DNA of 64,000 bases. Source: UMGS1370 sp963557065. Lineage in GTDB: Bacteria; Bacillota; Clostridia; Lachnospirales; Lachnospiraceae. Every line of letters starts with the position of its first letter. Position 1 is the first letter of the stretch. Under the pieces are notes generated by a model that worked only from the letters and a program-made list of their open reading frames with translations, was not told where the DNA came from and made no database searches. Made by a program: the position numbers and the translations under genes. Of the stretch, positions 32,178 to 41,448 are shown piece by piece. The stretch is taken from positions 62,001-126,000 of the forward strand of contig CAUWCT010000001.1 of NCBI GenBank assembly GCA_963557065.1. The letters are read 5' to 3'.

Positions 32178-32430
32178 GTTAAAACTCCTTTCAAATATGT
32201 AGTTTCGTAAAAAGCAGTAGTATGGATTGTTTATTTTTTGACATCATACTTGTTTCTATTTTCTCACAAAATCGTCTTTTCGTCTATACCTTTTCCAACT
32301 TTTTTCCCTAAATTTCGAGCCAAACTTTTTTCTTTACTTTTTCTTTATGATTTCTTTATTTTTCCCAGTCCCTGTCCTATGGACAAAATCCCCTGTTTTC
32401 GCTATACTTGTGGGTATGGAGTGTGATAAA
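32178..32430. promoter_or_regulatory. Divergent control region; promoter of the phospholipase D-type gene
   Basis: On the plus strand TGGACA (32380-32385), a 17-bp spacer and TATACT (32403-32408). Transcription would start near 32415, which excludes the longer open frame and supports the ATG at 32431. The promoter for the minus-strand scaffold gene is not clear. The rest is AT-rich with nothing recognised. Confidence 0.5.
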
Positions 32431-33891
32431 ATGAACTTTATAAAATTTCTAAAACAGTACCACGTTGTCCCGATTCTTTTAATTTTCTTCTTTTTGTATC
32501 TGATTATCGGAGCCTGCGCGCCATTCTTCCGCTACAAACCCCTTTCCGAAAAAACAGAAGAAACGATTCATTCTGCCAAATACGTACAAGGAACACCAGG
32601 ATGCGAGCGGGTTATGCTCTTAGAGACCAACATGAGCGCCTGGGAAGAGCGTATGCGCATGATACAGCTGGCGCAGAAAGAAATCATTCTTTCCACCTTT
32701 GATTTCCGCGATGGAGAAGCTCCAAGAGACATTCTCTCCCTTCTTCTTCACAAGGCGGACGAAGGCGTAAAGGTCAAAATCCTGGTAGACGGTTTTTCCG
32801 GCCTGGTCCGGATGGAAGGCCGCAGCCTGTTTTACGCCTTATCCAGCCACCCCAATGTGGAAATCAAAATCTACAATCCCATGAATCCTTTCCTCCCCTG
32901 GAAGACTCAGGGCAGAATGCATGATAAATATGTAATTGTAGACAATTCCGTTTTCATTTTAGGCGGCCGCAATACCTTTGACTACTTTATCGGCGATTAT
33001 CCCACTAACAGCCGCAGTTATGACAGGGAAGTCCTGGTTTACAATCCCCAGCCCCAAAATGGTCCTGGAGACGGACTCTTACAGGTAAGAGCCTACTTTG
33101 AATCTGTATGGAATCTTCCCGACTGCAAGATTTTCCATGACTCAGAAAAGCTGGCCAGCAGAAAAGGAGTACAAAAAGAGCGCCAAACTCTGACAAAACG
33201 CTACCAGACTCTTTCTGATGCCCGTCCTGATCTTTTCCAGTCAGACGAGACCTCTATCCGCCAATACTATCTGGACAATACTTTTGAAGCTGGAAAAATC
33301 ACCCTTCTAAGTAATCCCACTCATTTATATGGGAAAGAACCAGTTGTGTTCTCCGCCATTACCCATTTAATTGAAAACGCCCAGTCTTCTGTAATTTTCC
33401 ATACGCCTTATATCGTGCTCAATGATTACATGTATGACACCCTAAAGGCAGCGGGAAAACACGTTCCTGACATCAAAATTATGATTAACTCAGTAGAAAA
33501 CGGTGACAACTTCTTCGCCTCCAGCGATTACATACGGCGCAAAAAATGGATGGCCGGTCTGGGCATCCCCATTTACGAATATGACGGCGGCACTTCCTAC
33601 CATGGAAAGTCTCTGGTGATTGACAATACACTCTCCCTCGTCGGATCTTACAATCTGGATTTGAGAAGCACCTATATGGACACAGAGCTGATGCTTGCTA
33701 TTGAAAGTCCGGATCTGGCCAGACAGCTAACCGGATATATGGAACAGTACCACAAAGACTGCCGCCGTCTCTTAGAAGATGGCACTTATGAAATCCCGGA
33801 GCATATCACTATTGCCTCTGTACCAGCATGGAAAAAGGCCGCATGGACAATCGTAGGATTTATCATGCAGCCGTTCCGGTTCTTATTATAA
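32431..33891 (+). CDS. Membrane-anchored phospholipase D family protein, cardiolipin synthase-like
   Basis: A 486-aa protein with one N-terminal membrane helix (about 10-28) and two HKD domains. The first reads GRMHDKYVIVDNSVFILGGR and the second SYHGKSLVIDNTLSLVGSYN. This is the duplicated layout of bacterial cardiolipin synthases and related phosphatidyltransferases. The single N-terminal helix and a long insert between the motifs (about 230-330) are more like the unclassified PLD-like proteins than ClsA, so the phospholipid reaction is not certain. The gene is transcribed alone. A bidirectional terminator follows. Confidence 0.85.
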   Translation: MNFIKFLKQYHVVPILLIFFFLYLIIGACAPFFRYKPLSEKTEETIHSAKYVQGTPGCERVMLLETNMSAWEERMRMIQLAQKEIILSTFDFRDGEAPRDILSLLLHKADEGVKVKILVDGFSGLVRMEGRSLFYALSSHPNVEIKIYNPMNPFLPWKTQGRMHDKYVIVDNSVFILGGRNTFDYFIGDYPTNSRSYDREVLVYNPQPQNGPGDGLLQVRAYFESVWNLPDCKIFHDSEKLASRKGVQKERQTLTKRYQTLSDARPDLFQSDETSIRQYYLDNTFEAGKITLLSNPTHLYGKEPVVFSAITHLIENAQSSVIFHTPYIVLNDYMYDTLKAAGKHVPDIKIMINSVENGDNFFASSDYIRRKKWMAGLGIPIYEYDGGTSYHGKSLVIDNTLSLVGSYNLDLRSTYMDTELMLAIESPDLARQLTGYMEQYHKDCRRLLEDGTYEIPEHITIASVPAWKKAAWTIVGFIMQPFRFLL

Positions 33892-33894
33892 ATA

Positions 33895-33928
33895 GCAGGT
33901 TTTCCCCATATATACTGGGAAAACCTGC
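33895..33928. terminator. Bidirectional terminator between the PLD-type and NYN genes
   Basis: GCAGGTTTTCCC (33895-33906) and GGGAAAACCTGC (33917-33928) form a perfect 12-bp stem with a 10-nt loop. Downstream on the plus strand a second, short GCCGCTGGC hairpin precedes TTTTTC. Confidence 0.7.
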
Positions 33929-33958
33929 CGCTGGCAGCTTTTTCGGATGCCCCGCAGC

Positions 33959-34804
33959 TTAAGACTTACAGCGGAAATAAACCAGCTTTACGCGGTTTCC
34001 CGCTGTAGTCGCTTCTCTTCTCACCTCAAAGATTCCCAGGGATTCAATAAAGGGCGTAAATTTGGAATGTCCGAAGTTTCGCACGTCAAAATCCGGGAAG
34101 CGTTTTGCAAGCTGATTGCGCAGTTCGCCGGAAAAGATCCATCCGTCGTCATCGGAGCAGCTTTCTGCAATGCTGCGTACTTCCTTCTTAAACTTCTTCA
34201 GGCTCAAAGTATTTCTTGAACCCGGAGATTCTTTTACCTCTTTTACCGTTTTTTTCATCTTGGAAGCTGCTGCCACAGTCACCTCCAGCATTTTCTTTTT
34301 CTCTGACAGCGTTGTTTCCATTTCCCTGATGCCGCTTTCCGCCTGATCTTTTTCTTCTTTTAAAATAGCATTTAACAGCAAATCCAGATATTTAAACTCA
34401 TTGCAGGCAGATACAAACGGAAGAGGCGTTTTACTCTCTCCCATTCCCAGCACATACATGCCGGATTCCCTCAGCCTTGCCACCAGCCGGGTAAAATCAC
34501 TGTCCGAAGAAGCAATACAGAATCCGTCTACAGTTCCCGAATAAAGAATATCCATGGCGTCAATGATCATGGCGGAATCTGTGGCATTTTTCCCGGTTGT
34601 GTAGCTGTACTGCTGAATAGGGATAATGGAATTTTCCAGCAGTACTTTTTTCCAGGAGCCCAGCTTGGTGCTGGTCCAGTCCCCGTAAATCCGCTTATAA
34701 GTGGCCACCCCCTTGGCAGCGGTCTCATCTAAAATCACCTTTACATATCTATCTGAAATATTATCCGCATCAATTAAAATCGCAATTTTTAATTCCCTGT
34801 CCAT
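33959..34804 (-). CDS. NYN-domain protein with C-terminal OST-HTH/LOTUS domain
   Basis: A 281-aa protein, probably a metal-dependent ribonuclease. The N-terminal PIN-like NYN domain (1-150) has ILIDADN (D12, D14), NATDSAMIIDAMD and ASSDSDFTRL as acidic active-site positions. A Lys-rich linker (155-205) leads to a winged-helix OST-HTH/LOTUS domain (210-281, ELRNQLAKRFPDFDVRNFGHSKFTPFIESLG), a module known to bind RNA. The ATG at 34804 has AAAGGAGAGAG upstream. An ATG nine codons earlier is possible. It is divergent from endonuclease IV. The RNA target is unknown. Confidence 0.88.
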   Translation of the reverse strand: MDRELKIAILIDADNISDRYVKVILDETAAKGVATYKRIYGDWTSTKLGSWKKVLLENSIIPIQQYSYTTGKNATDSAMIIDAMDILYSGTVDGFCIASSDSDFTRLVARLRESGMYVLGMGESKTPLPFVSACNEFKYLDLLLNAILKEEKDQAESGIREMETTLSEKKKMLEVTVAAASKMKKTVKEVKESPGSRNTLSLKKFKKEVRSIAESCSDDDGWIFSGELRNQLAKRFPDFDVRNFGHSKFTPFIESLGIFEVRREATTAGNRVKLVYFRCKS

Positions 34805-34824
34805 CTCTCTCTCCTTTCCTTTTA

Positions 34825-34853
34825 TTGACATGCCCTTTCAAACCGTTTATACT
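34825..34853 (+). promoter_or_regulatory. SigA promoter of nfo
   Basis: TTGACA (34825-34830), a 17-bp spacer and TATACT (34848-34853), 20 bp before the start codon. Confidence 0.75.
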
Positions 34854-34873
34854 GTGGCTGAAAGGAGTTTCTT

Positions 34874-35713
34874 ATGTTTTCAATTGGTACACACGTTTCC
34901 TCTGCCAAAGGATATCTGTGCATGGGGAAAGACGCGCTTTCTATTGGCGCTAATACCCTGCAGTTTTTTGCCAGAAATCCCAGAGGCAGCAAATCAAAAC
35001 CTTTAAATATTCCGGATCTAACGGCTTTTTCCTCTTTTTTGCAGGAACATCAATTTGCCCCTATTGTGGGCCACGCCCCCTATACCTTAAATGCGTGTTC
35101 CAAAGATCCCGGTCTTAGAAAACTGGCATCCCAAATGTTTGCCGAGGATTTAACACTAATGAGTTATATTCCGGGCAACTATTACAATTTTCATCCCGGC
35201 AGTCATTTAGGCCAGGGATTTGACGTTGGCGCGGACTATATCGTCCAGATGCTGAATGCTGCCATGACCCCTGACCAGCCAACCACTGTGCTGTTGGAAA
35301 CCATGGCCGGAAAAGGCACTGAAATTGGCCGCACCTTTGAAGAACTAGCCATTATTTTAGATAAAACCGATCCTTCTCTTACCCCTAAACTGGGAGTCTG
35401 TCTGGATTCCTGCCATATCTGGGATGCCGGATACGATTTGCTGGAGTCCTTAGATAAGATTTTAGAAGAATTAGATTCGGTTGTCGGCCTTGACAGAGTC
35501 AAAGCCTTTCATTTAAATGACAGCCAGAACCCCCTCGGCAGCAGAAAGGACCGCCACGCCTCTATCGGGGAGGGCCATCTGGGATTAGACGGCATCTGCG
35601 CCATTTTAAACCATCCAAAGTTAAAACATCTTCCCTTTATCCTGGAAACCCCTCAGGACTTAGAAGGACATGGCAGGGAAATCCAGCTGTTAAAAGAACA
35701 CGTGGGACCCTAA
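34874..35713 (+). CDS. nfo: Endonuclease IV (AP endonuclease)
   Basis: Cleaves DNA at abasic sites in base excision repair. It has 279 aa, the usual length. The TIM barrel shows the zinc ligands in order: GHAPYTLN, NFHPGSH, LLETMAG, GVCLDSCHIWDAG, AFHLNDSQNPLGSRKDRHASIGEGHLG and ILETP. It has its own promoter. The ATG follows AAAGGAGTTTCTT. It ends 4 bp before the convergent ABC exporter gene. Confidence 0.96.
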   Translation: MFSIGTHVSSAKGYLCMGKDALSIGANTLQFFARNPRGSKSKPLNIPDLTAFSSFLQEHQFAPIVGHAPYTLNACSKDPGLRKLASQMFAEDLTLMSYIPGNYYNFHPGSHLGQGFDVGADYIVQMLNAAMTPDQPTTVLLETMAGKGTEIGRTFEELAIILDKTDPSLTPKLGVCLDSCHIWDAGYDLLESLDKILEELDSVVGLDRVKAFHLNDSQNPLGSRKDRHASIGEGHLGLDGICAILNHPKLKHLPFILETPQDLEGHGREIQLLKEHVGP

Positions 35714-35717
35714 GCTT

Positions 35718-37466
35718 TTAGGAAACCGCAAACTGGCTGTTGTAGAGACTGGCGTAAAATCCGCCTTTTGCCAGCAACTCTTCATGTTTTCCCTGTTCTT
35801 CAATATGTCCTTCTCTCATCACCAGAATCATATCTGCTTCCTTAATGGTGGACAGACGGTGGGCCACAATAAAGCTGGTGCGTCCCTTCATCATCTTGGA
35901 AAATGCTTTCTGAATCCGTATCTCTGTACGGGTATCGATGGAAGACGTGGCCTCATCCAAAATCAGCATAGGCGGCAGGCAGAGCATAACCCTGGCAATG
36001 CAGAGAAGCTGTTTTTGCCCCTGTGAAAGATTGCCTCCGTCCTCGCTGATTACCGTATCATAGCCTTGTGGCATCTTCCGGATAAAACTGTCTGCATGGG
36101 CTTCTTTTGCTGCCTTTACAATTTCTTCCATAGAAGCATCCAGCTTTCCATAGGCAATGTTTTCCCGGATTGTGCCGGACTTCAGCCATGTCTCCTGAAG
36201 TACCATACCATAATTGGAACGCAGGCTTTTTCTGGTAACATCCCGGATATCCTGTCCATCTACTGCAATTTTTCCGCTGTTCACATCATAAAACCGCATT
36301 AAAAGATTGATGATCGTGGTCTTTCCGCATCCTGTAGGACCTACAATGGCAATCCGCTTTCCCGGTTCCACCTGTAAGTTAAAATGATCGATCAGCTTTT
36401 TCTCTGGTGTATAAGAAAATTCCACATCCTCAAGCTCCACTCTTCCTTCCGCCTGTTTTAAATCCAATGCGTCCTTTTTGTCTTCCGGCTCCAACTCCTG
36501 ATCAATCAGTGCAAATACGCGGGATGCGGATACCAGAGCATTTTGAAGTTCGGTCACAACGCCGGAGATTTCATTAAACGGCTTGGTATACTGGTTTGCA
36601 TAACTTAAAAAGCTGGTAAGCTGTCCAATGGAAATCATTCCCTGAATCGCCGCGTAGGATCCTGTCAGCCCTACTGCAGCATAGACCATGCTGTTGACAA
36701 ACCGGGTTGCCGGATTGGTAATGGATGAAAAAAAGGTTGCCTTTAAGCTGTAGCCTGCAAGACGTTCGTTAATTGCCTCAAATTTTTTCTGCGCTTCCTC
36801 TCCATAGCCAAATGCCTGAACCACTTTTAAATTGCCTAACATTTCATCCACCAGTCCGGTCAGTTCCCCTCTGGTTTCTGACTGATGCTGAAACATGGTG
36901 TATGTTTTTTTTGCAATAAATCCAGCCACTAAGAGAGATAAAGGCGTTAAAATCACCACCACTGCGGTAATCCAGGGATTGACTGACAGCATGAAAAGCA
37001 GAGTTCCCCCAATGGTCATCACTCCGGTAAAAAGCTGGGTAAATCCCATTAAGAGTCCTTCTGAAAACTGATCTACATCCGTAATCACGCGGCTTAACAC
37101 GTCTCCGGACGTGTGGCTGTCCAGATAGCTGATGGGAAGATGTTCCAAACGCTCAAATGCCTGGGTGCGGATATCCATAACCACCTGATAAGTAATCTGG
37201 TTATTGATATGGTTCATCAGCCACTGAGCCAGGGCTGTTGCCGCCACTGCTGCGCCAATTTTTGCAAGGATCTCTGTCGATCCTGCAAATCCCACCTGTC
37301 CGGGACCTATAATCAAATCCACTGCCTGTCCGATGAGAATGGGCACATACAGGGTCAGGGCAACAATTAAAAGAGCCAAAAACAGAGAAAGTCCGACTCT
37401 CCATTTATATTGGCGGATATAGAGAAGAATGCGCTTTATAGTTTCCTGATTTTTTTTGTCTTTCAT
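35718..37466 (-). CDS. Heterodimeric ABC exporter subunit with catalytic ATPase residues and degenerate signature motif
   Basis: A 582-aa half-transporter with a six-helix membrane domain (1-315) and an ATPase domain (340-582). Walker A is GPTGCGKTT, Walker B MLILDEATSSID with the catalytic Glu, and the H-loop AHRLS. The signature reads LSQGQ instead of LSGGQ. In heterodimeric exporters this subunit provides the Glu of the working site and the weak signature of the silent site. The ATG at 37466 (GGAGG 10 nt upstream) lies inside the upstream subunit gene, a 62-bp overlap. The exported substrate (drug, lipid or peptide) is unknown. Confidence 0.93.
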   Translation of the reverse strand: MKDKKNQETIKRILLYIRQYKWRVGLSLFLALLIVALTLYVPILIGQAVDLIIGPGQVGFAGSTEILAKIGAAVAATALAQWLMNHINNQITYQVVMDIRTQAFERLEHLPISYLDSHTSGDVLSRVITDVDQFSEGLLMGFTQLFTGVMTIGGTLLFMLSVNPWITAVVVILTPLSLLVAGFIAKKTYTMFQHQSETRGELTGLVDEMLGNLKVVQAFGYGEEAQKKFEAINERLAGYSLKATFFSSITNPATRFVNSMVYAAVGLTGSYAAIQGMISIGQLTSFLSYANQYTKPFNEISGVVTELQNALVSASRVFALIDQELEPEDKKDALDLKQAEGRVELEDVEFSYTPEKKLIDHFNLQVEPGKRIAIVGPTGCGKTTIINLLMRFYDVNSGKIAVDGQDIRDVTRKSLRSNYGMVLQETWLKSGTIRENIAYGKLDASMEEIVKAAKEAHADSFIRKMPQGYDTVISEDGGNLSQGQKQLLCIARVMLCLPPMLILDEATSSIDTRTEIRIQKAFSKMMKGRTSFIVAHRLSTIKEADMILVMREGHIEEQGKHEELLAKGGFYASLYNSQFAVS

Positions 37467-39228
37467 GCTGCTGCACCTCCTCTTTTGAAAGCTGGGACAG
37501 ACAAACCTCTCTATAAACTTCACAGGACTGGAACAGTTCTTTATGAGTTCCCGCACCTTTTAGCCTGCCGTCATCCAGTACCAGAATCTTATCTGCATGT
37601 TTTATAGTTGCCGCTCTCTGGGAAACCAGAAATACCGTCATCTGCTTTGTATCTTCTTTGATCGCTTTCCGAAGTCTGGCATCTGTGGCAAAATCCAGAG
37701 CAGACGCACTGTCATCCATAATCAGGATCTTGGGCCTTCGCACCAGGGCTCTTGCAATGGTAAGTCTCTGTCTCTGTCCTCCTGACAGATTACGGCCGCC
37801 CTGATGGATCATAAAATCCAGTCCTTCGCCTTTTTCCTCTACAAATTCTCTGGCCTGGGCGATTTGTAATGCCTGCCAGATTTCCTCATCAGAAGCATCT
37901 TTTTTGCCCCACTGCATATTTTCTCTCAAACTTCCCTTAAACAGCACTGCCTTTTGGGGAACGATTCCGATCTGAGAGCGAATCTTTTCTAATGTCTCTG
38001 TCCTTATATCTTTCCCGTCGATTTGGATGCTTCCTCCGGTCACGTCGTAAAATCTGGGAATTAAATTAACCAGCGTGGACTTTCCTGAACCGGTTCCTCC
38101 TATGATTCCAATGGTTTCTCCCGGATTTGCTGTAAAAGAAAGGTCTGTTAAAGACGGCTCTTTTGCCCCCTGATAATGAAAAGTCACATGGGAAAAACGC
38201 ACTTTGGGAATCACTGCTTTTGAATAAGATTCCTCTAAGCTGACAGATGGGCTTACGTTTTTCTCCTGCTCCCCTTCTTTTATGTCCGGCTCAATTTCAA
38301 ATATGCCGTCTACCCGCTTCATACTGGCCATGGCTTTGGAAATCAGAATCACCAGATTGGCCAGTTTGATTAGTTCTACCAGTATCTGGGACATATAGTT
38401 GACCAACGCTACCACTTTTCCCTGGGACAATACGCCGGCGTCTACCTGTTTTGCCCCTGTCCAGATAAGGATTACAATGGCCAAATTGATGATAACATAG
38501 GTGACAGGATTTAACAGCGCTGCAATTTTCCCCACAAATACCTGTGACTTTACCAGGAGACTGTTTTCTTCCTGAAAGCGCTTCATCTCGCTGTCCTGAC
38601 GGTTAAAGGCGCGGATCACCCTGACGCCTAACAGATTTTCTCTGGTAGAAAGAGTCACCTGATCCAACTGCTTCTGCACCCTTTTATAAAGCGGCATGCT
38701 GAGCAGCAAAATGCCAAATACCACGATGGAAAGGAGAGGGATTGCGCAGACAAATACCATGGCTCCTTTTACGTCTACTGTAAAGGCCATTACCATGGCG
38801 CCGAATACCACAAATGGGGATCGGAGAAACAGGCGCAGCACCATATTGACGCCGTTCTGGACCGTATTGATATCTCCAGTCATGCGGGTAATCAGGGTGG
38901 AAGTCCCCACTGCATCAATTTCCGCATAAGAAAGATGGTTAATATGGGCAAACAAATCATTGCGCAGAGCGGTTCCTGCCCCAATGGCCGCCTTTGCCGC
39001 AAAATACTGGGCAGTCAGAGAACAGGTAATGCCGATGACCGCCAAAAGCGCCAAAAGACCGCCCATTTTTAAAATGTAAGCGCCGTCCTGAGTCCGGATA
39101 CCTGTATCAATCATACTAGCCACTACCAGCGGCACAAGCAATTCAAAGCTGGCCTCCAGCATTTTAAATAACGGCGCAATAATGCTTTCCTTCCGGTACT
39201 GCTTCATATATCCCAAAAGCCGTTTCAT
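37405..39228 (-). CDS. Heterodimeric ABC exporter subunit with degenerate Walker B
   Basis: A 607-aa half-transporter pairing with the downstream subunit. It has a membrane domain (1-320), Walker A GGTGSGKST, signature LSGGQRQRL and Walker B ILIMDDSASALD. The catalytic Glu is replaced by Asp, the complement of the downstream subunit. Relatives of this layout include the BmrC/BmrD and LmrC/LmrD type pairs. The start at 39228 has GGAGGAAACAGATT upstream. The long open frame before it overlaps the MFS gene and lacks a ribosome site. The MFS gene ends 20 bp upstream, so all three may form one operon. Confidence 0.93.
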   Translation of the reverse strand: MKRLLGYMKQYRKESIIAPLFKMLEASFELLVPLVVASMIDTGIRTQDGAYILKMGGLLALLAVIGITCSLTAQYFAAKAAIGAGTALRNDLFAHINHLSYAEIDAVGTSTLITRMTGDINTVQNGVNMVLRLFLRSPFVVFGAMVMAFTVDVKGAMVFVCAIPLLSIVVFGILLLSMPLYKRVQKQLDQVTLSTRENLLGVRVIRAFNRQDSEMKRFQEENSLLVKSQVFVGKIAALLNPVTYVIINLAIVILIWTGAKQVDAGVLSQGKVVALVNYMSQILVELIKLANLVILISKAMASMKRVDGIFEIEPDIKEGEQEKNVSPSVSLEESYSKAVIPKVRFSHVTFHYQGAKEPSLTDLSFTANPGETIGIIGGTGSGKSTLVNLIPRFYDVTGGSIQIDGKDIRTETLEKIRSQIGIVPQKAVLFKGSLRENMQWGKKDASDEEIWQALQIAQAREFVEEKGEGLDFMIHQGGRNLSGGQRQRLTIARALVRRPKILIMDDSASALDFATDARLRKAIKEDTKQMTVFLVSQRAATIKHADKILVLDDGRLKGAGTHKELFQSCEVYREVCLSQLSKEEVQQHERQKKSGNYKAHSSLYPPI

Positions 39229-39248
39229 AATCTGTTTCCTCCAAAACT

Positions 39249-40484
39249 TTAATCCATGGTCTCTGCCTTGCAGAATATAAGCAGGCCAATGGTAAATAAA
39301 ACCGCCAGCACTCCTACTCCCATGCTGGGATTGCCGGTAGCCTGGCTGATAATTCCCACTAAAGCTGTCCCCAAAAATGCGGCTCCTTTTCCGCATATAT
39401 CAAAAATCCCAAAAAATTCTCCTGATTTTTCCGGCGGAATAATCTTAGCAAAATAAGAACGGGACAATGCCTGAATGGCCCCCTGGAACATGCCCACGCA
39501 GACTGCCAGTACCCAAAATTCCCACTGCTTATCAAGCTGGATGGCAAACAGCGCGATTCCGATATAGGCGAGAATGCAGAACTTAATCAGTTTTCCTGCC
39601 GGATAGTTTTTTGCTGCCCTTCCAAATAAAAGGGCAAATGGGAATGCCACGATCTGAGTAAGCAAAAGCGCCAGCAATAATCCTTGGGAATCCAGCCCCA
39701 GGGCGCTTCCATAAACAGTTGCCATGTCAATAATGGTATAAACCCCGTCTATGTAAAAGAAAAAAGCCAGTAAATACACCAAAATTTTGGGATTTTGTTT
39801 TAAATCCCCAAACGAATGGGCAAGACGGGAAAAGACGGAAACTGCATTTTGTGAAGACTTTTCGGCAAAATTCACCTGCCGGTAATGGCGCAAAAGAGGA
39901 AGGGTAACTGCCAGCCACCACAATGCGGTAAAGCAAAAGGCAGCCGCCATAGCCCCTGCCATGGTAAGTCTCAGTTTATCATAAAACAGTACAATGGCCA
40001 GGCTGACTATAAACGGAATACAGCTTCCTAAGTATCCCCATGCATACCCATGAGAAGAGACCTGATCCATTCGCTCTTTTTCTGTGATATCGGAAAGCAT
40101 GGAATCATAAAAAATCAGACTGGCAGAATATCCTACCTTGGCTGCCACAAATGCAGCCAAAAATCCAAACCAGGACCGGGGAATGGCAAGAGATGCGCAT
40201 CCAATGACTCCTGTCAGCATAAATATAGTAAAGAGCGGCTTTTTATATCCTTTTGTATCTGCCATAGCACCAAGCAGCGGGCCGATAAATGCCACACACA
40301 AGGTTGCCGCAGAAGCCGCATACCCCCAGTAAGCCACATAGTCTGCTTCTGACAGTCCTGCCTGCTCTGCCAGAGCATTAAAATAAATGGGAATAATGGC
40401 GGATGCCAGAAGAATAAACGCAGAATTTCCCACATCATACAAAATCCAATATTTTTCCAGTTTTGTCAACTTCATTTTTTCCAT
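39249..40484 (-). CDS. MFS transporter, UMF1/Atg22-like
   Basis: A 411-aa membrane protein with 12 predicted helices. It resembles the UMF1 family of the major facilitator superfamily (WILYDVGNSAFILLASAIIPIYF at the start, FIGPLLGAMADTKGYKK after helix 2, and ALSRSYFAKIIPPEKSGEFFG between helices 9 and 10). Substrates of bacterial members are not established. The start is ATG 40484 (10 nt after GGGAG) or GTG 40490. It is the first gene of a possible operon with the ABC exporter, which together suggests export or detoxification. Confidence 0.88.
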   Translation of the reverse strand: MEKMKLTKLEKYWILYDVGNSAFILLASAIIPIYFNALAEQAGLSEADYVAYWGYAASAATLCVAFIGPLLGAMADTKGYKKPLFTIFMLTGVIGCASLAIPRSWFGFLAAFVAAKVGYSASLIFYDSMLSDITEKERMDQVSSHGYAWGYLGSCIPFIVSLAIVLFYDKLRLTMAGAMAAAFCFTALWWLAVTLPLLRHYRQVNFAEKSSQNAVSVFSRLAHSFGDLKQNPKILVYLLAFFFYIDGVYTIIDMATVYGSALGLDSQGLLLALLLTQIVAFPFALLFGRAAKNYPAGKLIKFCILAYIGIALFAIQLDKQWEFWVLAVCVGMFQGAIQALSRSYFAKIIPPEKSGEFFGIFDICGKGAAFLGTALVGIISQATGNPSMGVGVLAVLFTIGLLIFCKAETMD

Positions 40485-40508
40485 ACTCACTTGTCTCCCT
40501 GATAGGCC

Positions 40509-40537
40509 TTGTTATTTTTCCCCGGACATGGTATATT
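40509..40537 (+). promoter_or_regulatory. Promoter of the YihY/BrkB gene
   Basis: TTGTTA (40509-40514), a 17-bp spacer and TATATT (40532-40537). Confidence 0.55.
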
Positions 40538-40569
40538 TTTACCAGCAAAATCGGAAAGGAGTGTCTCTT

Positions 40570-41385
40570 ATGCTGACTTGCCTGCTGTACGGACAGCGGA
40601 TTATTAAAAAATACATATCTGATGAGATCACCGTATATGCTGCTCAGGCTTCTTTTTTTATCATTATGGCAGCATTTCCCTTTACCATGCTGATGCTGTC
40701 CATTATCCAGGTCATCCCCAGCATCAGTCAGAACGATTTGTTGGAGCTTTTTGGTCCCATTATCCCCCGTCAGTTCAGTCAGATCCTGTTTAGTCTGATC
40801 AACAGCCTTTACACAGAATCTCCGGCCGCCCTGCTGTCTTTATCCGCTCTGGCTGCCTTATGGTCTGCCTCCAAAGGGATGTTGGGCATTGCAAAAGGGT
40901 TAAACCGCATCCAGGGAGATCACTCGCACAGAGGATACATCATAACCCGTATCATCTGTTCCGGATACACCATTGTCTTTATCCTGGTCTGCATCCTCTC
41001 CCTGGTGCTTTTGGTGTTCGGCGATACTCTGAGCGGTTTTATTTTGAAAATATTTCCGTTTTTAGCGCCTATTACCCAGTATATCATAAATGTGCGGACT
41101 CTGCTATCCCTGGGAACCTTAATCTTCTGTTTTACCGGACTTTATACCTTTGTCCCCAACCGGGACCTCTGCTGGCGCAACCAGGTGCCGGGAGCTATCT
41201 TCTCTACTCTGTGCTGGATCGGAATTTCCTTTGGATTTTCCATCTACTTCCACTATTTTAATAAATTTTCCTACACCTACGGAAGTTTAACAGCCGTTGT
41301 CCTGCTGATGCTGTGGCTCTACTGCTGCATCTGCGCCCTGTTTTTAGGGGCGGAAATTAATTACTTTTACAGCGAGAAAAAATAA
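40570..41385 (+). CDS. YihY/virulence factor BrkB family membrane protein
   Basis: A 271-aa membrane protein with six predicted helices. Family features include SDEITVYAAQASFFIIMAAFPF near the start, SALAALWSASKGM in the middle and YGSLTAVVLLMLWLY, followed by LGAEIN, near the end. The family was once called ribonuclease BN in error. Its function remains unclear, with proposed roles in transport or envelope. The ATG at 40570 has AAAGGAG 9 nt upstream. The gene is transcribed alone and ends in a terminator. Confidence 0.9.
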   Translation: MLTCLLYGQRIIKKYISDEITVYAAQASFFIIMAAFPFTMLMLSIIQVIPSISQNDLLELFGPIIPRQFSQILFSLINSLYTESPAALLSLSALAALWSASKGMLGIAKGLNRIQGDHSHRGYIITRIICSGYTIVFILVCILSLVLLVFGDTLSGFILKIFPFLAPITQYIINVRTLLSLGTLIFCFTGLYTFVPNRDLCWRNQVPGAIFSTLCWIGISFGFSIYFHYFNKFSYTYGSLTAVVLLMLWLYCCICALFLGAEINYFYSEKK

Positions 41386-41432
41386 AAAGGCTTATCGGTT
41401 GCCCCGCCAAAAGGGAGATCCGATAAGCTTTT
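41386..41432. terminator. Terminator between the YihY and hemL genes
   Basis: GCTTATCGG (41390-41398) pairs with CCGATAAGC (41420-41428). A-rich and T-rich arms on both sides let it serve both strands. Confidence 0.75.
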
Positions 41433-41448
41433 CTGTTTTAACTCATTT

